Under the pieces are notes generated by a model. The model saw only the letters and a list, made by a program, of their open reading frames with translations. It did not search any database and was not told the DNA's origin. Below are positions 59,704 through 64,000 of a stretch of DNA of 64,000 nucleotides, piece by piece. The position numbers were made by a program, and so were the translations under genes. The stretch covers positions 1 through 64,000 of the forward strand of contig NZ_BMIJ01000010.1 of assembly GCF_014641945.1 (NCBI RefSeq), given 5' to 3'. Every line of letters starts with the position of its first letter. Positions within the stretch are counted from its first letter, which is position 1. This DNA comes from Marinobacterium zhoushanense (GTDB lineage Bacteria > Pseudomonadota > Gammaproteobacteria > Pseudomonadales > Balneatricaceae).

Positions 59704-60321
59704 ATGCGACTTAGCTTCGCTCAGTGGATTACCAACCAGTTACAGGCGAACGAATGCAGACAGCTGGCGCGTGGAGAACACCTGTTTCGCGCCGGAGAGC
59801 CCGTGACTCGGCTTTTTCTGGTGGCTCGGGGCGAGGTGCGCCTTGCCCGTCCGCTAAGCCACGGCGAACTCCTTACCGTACATCGTGCGCGAATCGGCAT
59901 GCTGGTGGCGGAGGCCTCGATCTTCGCCTCCCACTACCACTGCGACGCTATCGCCGAAGTCGATACGGAGCTGCGGATATTCAACCGGGCGCAGGTACAG
60001 GCACTACTGCGCTCCGATCCTGAATGTGCCGAACGCCTGTGTGCCTATCTGTCCGGCGAGATACTGGCATTGCGCACCCAGCTTGAGTTGTCCCATATCC
60101 AGTCGGCGGAGGAGCGTATATTGACCTGGATACAGTTGCATGCGTCCGACGGCACGCTCAGGCTCGATCGTCCACTGATAAGCGTCGCCGCGGAGCTGGG
60201 ACTGGCCCACGAAACCCTGTATCGGACACTTAAGCGCCTGCAGCAGACGGGCGTTATTCAGCGCGAGCCTGGCGCTATCCGGTTGGACCGCCACGGGACG
60301 GAACCGAAGAGCACAGATTAG
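59704..60321 (+). CDS. Crp/Fnr family transcriptional regulator
   Basis: 205 aa from the ATG at 59704, with AGGAG 8 nt upstream. Cyclic-nucleotide-binding-like jelly roll (about 20-125: FRAGEPVTRLFLVARGEVRLAR) and a C-terminal winged HTH (about 150-195: ISVAAELGLAHETLYRTLKRL). The four N-terminal cysteines that bind the Fe-S cluster in FNR are missing, as are the typical cAMP residues, so the ligand is unknown. It may repress or activate itself and the divergent gene. Confidence 0.9.
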   Translation: MRLSFAQWITNQLQANECRQLARGEHLFRAGEPVTRLFLVARGEVRLARPLSHGELLTVHRARIGMLVAEASIFASHYHCDAIAEVDTELRIFNRAQVQALLRSDPECAERLCAYLSGEILALRTQLELSHIQSAEERILTWIQLHASDGTLRLDRPLISVAAELGLAHETLYRTLKRLQQTGVIQREPGAIRLDRHGTEPKSTD

Positions 60322-60333
60322 TCCAGATGGCGC

Positions 60334-60591
60334 TTAACGCGCCTCGGGTTCGGTATTAGCCCCCTGGATCTCCAGCCGCTTGTTCAAGCGCTCAAGCGCA
60401 AAGCGCATGGAGTCGAGATTCATCCGATCCTCCAACCCCTGAAGCTGAAGACGATAGTTTTCATCTGTTAACTCCTGGTACTTGCTGTACTGATAAAGAT
60501 TGAGGCCAAACGCGGTCAGAAAAAGCAGAAAGATCACCACGGCGGCATCCAGATTCAAGGTGAGCTTCTTCAACGGTTGCTCCTTCGGCAA
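60334..60591 (-). CDS. Small membrane-anchored protein of unknown function
   Basis: 85 aa. One membrane helix (about 14-35, NLDAAVVIFLLFLTAFGLNLYQY region) followed by a charged helical coiled-coil-like tail (QELTDENYRLQLQGLEDRMN). Type II orientation is likely. No family recognised. It is convergent with the Crp/Fnr gene and divergent from doxX. Confidence 0.6.
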   Translation of the reverse strand: MPKEQPLKKLTLNLDAAVVIFLLFLTAFGLNLYQYSKYQELTDENYRLQLQGLEDRMNLDSMRFALERLNKRLEIQGANTEPEAR

Positions 60592-60723
60592 ACATAGATT
60601 GAGTTATCCAGGCCCAGCGTCGTCTGTAGGCCAGCGAGACGACACCATATCACGGCAACGCACGAATCACTGCACGGACTACACTGTCCGTATCGGCAGT
60701 CACTCCGGACGGGGAGGCAATAT

Positions 60724-61161
60724 ATGAAAGCAAATCTGTGCAGAAAACTGATGGCCACACATAACGGCCTGTCACCTCTGATCCTGCGGGTACCGGTGGG
60801 TATCGTGCTGATACCCCATGGTGCCCAGAAACTGTTTGGCTGGTTTGGCGGCGGTGGCTTGCAGGGCACCGGTCGGTGGATGGCATCGATCGGTCTGGAG
60901 CCAGGCATGCTGATGGCGCTGTTGGCCGGCTCGATGGAGTTCTTCGGCGGTATTGCACTGCTGATCGGTCTTCTCACCCGCCTTGTGGGCCTTGCGCTCG
61001 CCTTTCAGATGCTGATTGCCATTCTCTTCGTGCATCTCGGCAAAGGTTTGTTTGTCAGTGAAGGAGGGTGGGAATACGCCTTGGTACTGCTCGCGGCGGG
61101 GCTCTCGCTGATGGTGTCAGGCGGCGGGCGCTTCAGCGTCGATGGCCGATGCTCCTGCTGA
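60724..61161 (+). CDS. DoxX family membrane protein
   Basis: 145 aa, four membrane helices. DoxX signature at LILRVPVGIVLIPHGAQKLFGWFGG (residue region 18-44), then LLAGSMEFFGGIALLIGLLTR and FLFVHLGKG-like ILFVHLGKGLF. The family is linked to thiol/sulfur or redox membrane processes; the role here is not known. Confidence 0.88.
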   Translation: MKANLCRKLMATHNGLSPLILRVPVGIVLIPHGAQKLFGWFGGGGLQGTGRWMASIGLEPGMLMALLAGSMEFFGGIALLIGLLTRLVGLALAFQMLIAILFVHLGKGLFVSEGGWEYALVLLAAGLSLMVSGGGRFSVDGRCSC

Positions 61162-61171
61162 TCCGCGTCAA

Positions 61172-61220
61172 CTGCCCGATCTGACATGCCGGCTGCCAGC
61201 TGTCATGTCAGATCAGGCAG
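61172..61220. promoter_or_regulatory. Long inverted repeat, possible enhancer site for sigma-54 activator
   Basis: Arms of 17 bp with one mismatch, 61172-61188 and 61204-61220, around a 15-bp spacer; core GATCTGACATG/CATGTCAGATC. It lies 82-130 bp upstream of the sigma-54 promoter at 61302, where an enhancer-binding protein would sit. No T run follows, so a terminator for doxX is less likely but possible. Confidence 0.5.
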
Positions 61221-61301
61221 CGTTGCGTACAGGCCGCCTCAACTTACCGCTAATGGTTTTTAATATCAACAGGTTAGTAATAGCTATTCAAGATCAGAAA
61301 C

Positions 61302-61318
61302 TGGCACTCATGTTGCGA
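61302..61318 (+). promoter_or_regulatory. Sigma-54 (-24/-12) promoter
   Basis: TGGCAC (61302-61307) and TTGCGA (61313-61318) fit the RpoN consensus TGGCAC-N5-TTGCW, with exactly 10 bp between the invariant GG and GC. Expected start is about 61327-61330, some 36 bp before the ATG of the 43-aa gene. Confidence 0.75.
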
Positions 61319-61364
61319 TACTCCGGGCAAACCGATAAATCCCAACCGCTCAAGGAGATTCAAC

Positions 61365-61496
61365 ATGGCTGCTACTCACAACGATGAACGATATGAAGAA
61401 CTGGGCCTGATCCCCTCCATCGCCATGGTGCTGGTGGGCTTGGTGATCGCCATAGTCCCAGCGCTGGTCCAGCTGGGTTTGCTTTTGGGCAACTGA
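61365..61496 (+). CDS. 43-residue single-helix membrane peptide
   Basis: ATG at 61365 with AAGGAG 7-8 nt upstream and a TGA at 61494. The N-terminal 14 residues are polar and acidic (ATHNDERYEELG), and the rest is one long hydrophobic helix (about 15-42). It has a sigma-54 promoter upstream and its own terminator downstream, so it is a real single-gene unit despite its size. No family recognised. Confidence 0.7.
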   Translation: MAATHNDERYEELGLIPSIAMVLVGLVIAIVPALVQLGLLLGN

Positions 61497-61522
61497 TCTA
61501 CCCAGGGCGCGATCACCGCAAC

Positions 61523-61547
61523 GCCTCGGTTGGTACCGGGGCTTTTT
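61523..61547 (+). terminator. Terminator after the 43-aa gene
   Basis: GCCTCGGT and ACCGGGGC pair over 8 bp (one G-T) around TGGT, followed by five T. 26 bp past the stop. Confidence 0.82.
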
Positions 61548-61710
61548 CATCGCCAATAAACGCTGGATAACCCATGTCACGGGAGATGCAGGGATATTGA
61601 GGACAGTTAATCGGTGCTTGTCAGCTCAGGACTGAGTCTTTGATAACTATGTTTGAGAACTATCGGGAGAGGGGATATATCATTGCAGAGAGACCTACCG
61701 GGGTACCCGG

Positions 61711-61797
61711 TGGTGCAGATGGGGAGACTCGAACTCCCACGCCCGTGAAGGCACTAGCACCTGAAGCTAGCGTGTCTACCAATTCCACCACATCTGC
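61711..61797 (-). tRNA. tRNA-Leu (CAG), copy 2
   Basis: 87 nt with encoded CCA and the long variable arm of class II tRNAs. Minus strand begins GCAGATGTGGTGGAATTGG; anticodon loop TTCAGGT gives CAG. Identical in sequence to the copy at 61894-61980, so they form a tandem array read leftwards. Confidence 0.95.
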
Positions 61798-61893
61798 GTC
61801 GGTTTGCGCGGATCTGCGATTCTGGATCGCGCGGTGCGCACCGCCTGTTTACACTTTCTTAGCTCTGCGCCGCCCCTGGACTCTTTCCAGGAG

Positions 61894-61980
61894 TGGTGCA
61901 GATGGGGAGACTCGAACTCCCACGCCCGTGAAGGCACTAGCACCTGAAGCTAGCGTGTCTACCAATTCCACCACATCTGC
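61894..61980 (-). tRNA. tRNA-Leu (CAG), copy 1
   Basis: 87 nt, same sequence as the downstream copy, also with CCA. The first copy after the promoter at 62025. The 96-bp spacer between copies holds processing sequence and no gene. Confidence 0.95.
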
Positions 61981-61996
61981 GTCGAAAGTGGGGCGC

Positions 61997-62025
61997 ATTA
62001 TATAGAGGAGGCTATTTGTTGTGAA
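61997..62025 (-). promoter_or_regulatory. Promoter of the tRNA-Leu pair
   Basis: On the minus strand TTCACA (62025-62020), 17 bp, TATAAT (62002-61997) and a GC-rich discriminator GCGCCCC, as in stable-RNA promoters. Confidence 0.82.
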
Positions 62026-62050
62026 GCCCCCTTATAAAAACTTTTTCCTG

Positions 62051-63064
62051 TTAGCTTTGAGAACCCAGGCAACGCTCAAAACGCCTGGCCAGATCCAGCA
62101 TGAATTCAGTATAGGCACTGGGGGTCAGCCTCACGCCAATCGCCAGCGGATCCACCTCGCCCTTATTCAGCGCCAGCCCACTGGTGACCGACTCGACCAG
62201 CGCACCGCTGAACTGCGGTTCGCTCAATACACACACCGCCTGCTGCGACTCCAGCCGGGTACGAATCTCCGCCAGGTGGCGTGCGCCGGGTTTTTGTGAG
62301 GGCTCCAGAGTGAAGTAACCGAGTTGCTTCAGACCATAGTGCCCAACGAAACCCGTGTAGGCATCGTGAAACACATAGAATCCGCGATCGCGCAGCGGGT
62401 TCAGCATCTCACCGATCTGGCGGTCGGTTGTGGCGATCGATGCCTCGAACCGGGCCAGATTGCGATCCAGCCGCTCCGTCTGGGCCGGGTAGAGTGCGAC
62501 CATTTCGCGGTGGATGGCGCGGGCCATAGCCAGCGCATTGAAGGGATCCAGCCAGGGGTGAAGATCTAGGCCGCCGTGATCATGTTCATGGCCTGACTCA
62601 TCGTCATGATGATCCGTCTCGGCAACTCGGTCATGCTCATCCTCATGCGCCGCGTGTCCGTGCTCGTCATGCTCCTTTTCGTGCTCACCGGCACCCTGCG
62701 CCGCGCCTGGCATCAACGCCAGCGTGTGAGCTGAGGTACGGGCCAGCGGCTTATCAAGAAAGCGCTCCAGATCCGGCCCGATCCAGAACACCAGTTTCGC
62801 CTCCATCAAACTGCGCATGGCCGAGGGCTTGAGCGCATAGTGGTGCGGCGAGGCGCCATCCTCGATCAGCACCGCGGGCTGGGTAACGCCATCGGCAATC
62901 GCGCTGGCGATCAGCCCCAGGGGCTTGATGCTGACCATCACCTCTGCCTGCGTCACCGTCTCTTCGGCACTGACGACGAGCGGAGAGAACCCACTGCCTA
63001 ACATGACCACAATGGCCGCAGCCCTCGTCACACGGCTTATCCAGCCCATTAACTCCTGTCGCAT
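62051..63064 (-). CDS. znuA: Zinc ABC transporter substrate-binding protein ZnuA
   Basis: 337 aa with a signal peptide ending near residue 32. Cluster 9 binding protein with a His/Asp/Glu-rich loop (about 125-170) typical of zinc-specific members, and Zn ligands in SPHHYALKPS, HPWLDP and VFHDAYTGF. It delivers Zn to ZnuBC. It is divergent from zur and shares the Zur box at 63103. C-terminal Cys pair may form a disulfide. Confidence 0.95.
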   Translation of the reverse strand: MRQELMGWISRVTRAAAIVVMLGSGFSPLVVSAEETVTQAEVMVSIKPLGLIASAIADGVTQPAVLIEDGASPHHYALKPSAMRSLMEAKLVFWIGPDLERFLDKPLARTSAHTLALMPGAAQGAGEHEKEHDEHGHAAHEDEHDRVAETDHHDDESGHEHDHGGLDLHPWLDPFNALAMARAIHREMVALYPAQTERLDRNLARFEASIATTDRQIGEMLNPLRDRGFYVFHDAYTGFVGHYGLKQLGYFTLEPSQKPGARHLAEIRTRLESQQAVCVLSEPQFSGALVESVTSGLALNKGEVDPLAIGVRLTPSAYTEFMLDLARRFERCLGSQS

Positions 63065-63102
63065 GAGAACTACGAATACCCCGCGTAATCAAATTTACAT
63101 TA

Positions 63103-63117
63103 TGTTATACTATAACA
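63103..63117. promoter_or_regulatory. Zur operator between znuA and zur
   Basis: TGTTATACTATAACA is a perfect palindrome (7+1+7), the core of the gammaproteobacterial Zur box (GTTATANTATAAC). It is 38 bp from the znuA ATG and 24 bp from the zur ATG and can repress both directions when zinc is sufficient. Confidence 0.88.
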
Positions 63118-63141
63118 ACCGTTTTCCGAGGAAGTGTCAAT

Positions 63142-63631
63142 ATGAGCCAGGATGACCCCGGATTTGAATCCGATCACGACCACCAGCACTGTATCGAGCA
63201 AGCGCTTGAGACGGCGCGGGTACTCTGTCGTGATCGCAAACAGCGGCTGACCCCGATCCGCGAACTGGTGCTCAAGCTGGTGTGGCAGAACCATCAGCCG
63301 CTCGGCGCATACGAACTGCTGCCAGCCCTGGCCAAGGCCGGCTTCAACTCGGCGCCACCGACGGTGTATCGGGCACTGGAGTTCCTGCAGGAACAGGGTT
63401 TCGTGCACCGCATCGCATCGCTCAACGCCTATGTCGGCTGTCCCCATCCGGAGCGTCCCCACCGCAGCGGTTTCCTGATCTGCCGCGGTTGCCAACGGGC
63501 GGTCGAGCTTAATGCCGGCGCGGTACACAGCGCACTCAAAACCAGCGCTGGCGAACTTGGCTTCGAGATCGAACAGGAGATGGTCGAAGTGGTCGGGCTC
63601 TGCCCCGACTGCCGCATGACAGGAGGCGCCC

Positions 63632-63639
<8 letters not shown>
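63142..63639 (+). CDS. zur: Zinc uptake regulator Zur
   Basis: 165 aa, Fur family. N-terminal winged helix (LTPIRELVLKLVWQNHQPLGAYELL, SAPPTVYRALEFLQEQGFVHRI; shown as regions 35-95), and a structural Zn site with ICRGCQ and CPDC. His-rich start (DHDHQHC). Zn-loaded Zur represses znu genes. It overlaps znuC by 8 bp. Confidence 0.95.

Positions 63640-64000
<361 letters not shown>

Noticed and set aside
61640..62005. 121-aa plus-strand ORF with two repeats of GADGETRTPTPVKAL
   Set aside because: Antisense reading of the two tRNA-Leu genes, not a repeat protein.

Overview
The window is a 64 kb stretch of a gammaproteobacterial chromosome of about 55-58% GC. Most gene neighbourhoods match the order known from Pseudomonas: ubiB-hisIE-tatABC, a dgcP-like gene-dsbA-cytochrome c4-engB-polA-DUF2782-thrB, pstSCAB-phoU, ubiCA-phoBR, hisBHAF, asmA-mutY-yggX and znuA/zur-znuC. 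I infer a marine or aquatic member of Pseudomonadales/Oceanospirillales. The exact genus cannot be read from the window.

Layout. 1-640: 5' end of a 16S rRNA gene on the minus strand, with boxA and two tandem promoters. 662-7654 (minus): Tat translocase, last his genes, ubiquinone kinase-like UbiB, a diguanylate cyclase, DsbA and cytochrome c4. 7857-15152: EngB, a Spot 42/ErsA-position small RNA with a sigma-E/AlgU-type promoter, PolA, homoserine kinase and UvrD with a LexA box. 15287-28348: a DASS transporter, a thioesterase and the phosphate regulon (pstS, pstCAB-phoU, phoBR) with three Pho boxes, interrupted by DUF1415, ubiC and ubiA. 28355-36657: CysZ, assorted small genes, and a translationally coupled operon of a PhnD-type binding protein, a GGDEF-EAL enzyme and an outer-membrane-like protein. 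36718-45533: periplasmic-type DNA ligase, his core operon, double-receiver protein, AsmA, MutY, YggX. 45600-49120: tRNA-Phe followed by a decayed 3.4 kb AT-rich island bounded by a duplicated tRNA 3' end and carrying IS5-family transposase fragments and one orphan ORF. 49423-61547: accessory-type genes (LysR-RidA, MocR-permease pair, 3-hydroxybutyrate oligomer hydrolase, truncated haemoglobin with class III cyclase, Crp/Fnr regulator with a periplasmic LTxxQ-like protein, DoxX, and a 43-residue membrane peptide behind a sigma-54 promoter). 61711-64000: two identical tRNA-Leu(CAG) genes and the Zur-controlled zinc uptake locus, cut by the window end.

How the parts work together. The Pho boxes share one geometry (7-4-7 then 10 bp to the -10), so PhoB probably drives the transporter and its own operon together. 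The Zur box sits between znuA and zur-znuC and can control both directions. Two c-di-GMP enzymes and one class III cyclase indicate much second-messenger signalling. The most interesting less-described items are the small RNA at 8513-8625, the globin-cyclase pair, the binding protein/GGDEF-EAL/outer-membrane operon, the sigma-54-driven 43-aa peptide, and the tRNA-Phe island with its duplicated att site and duplicated terminator.
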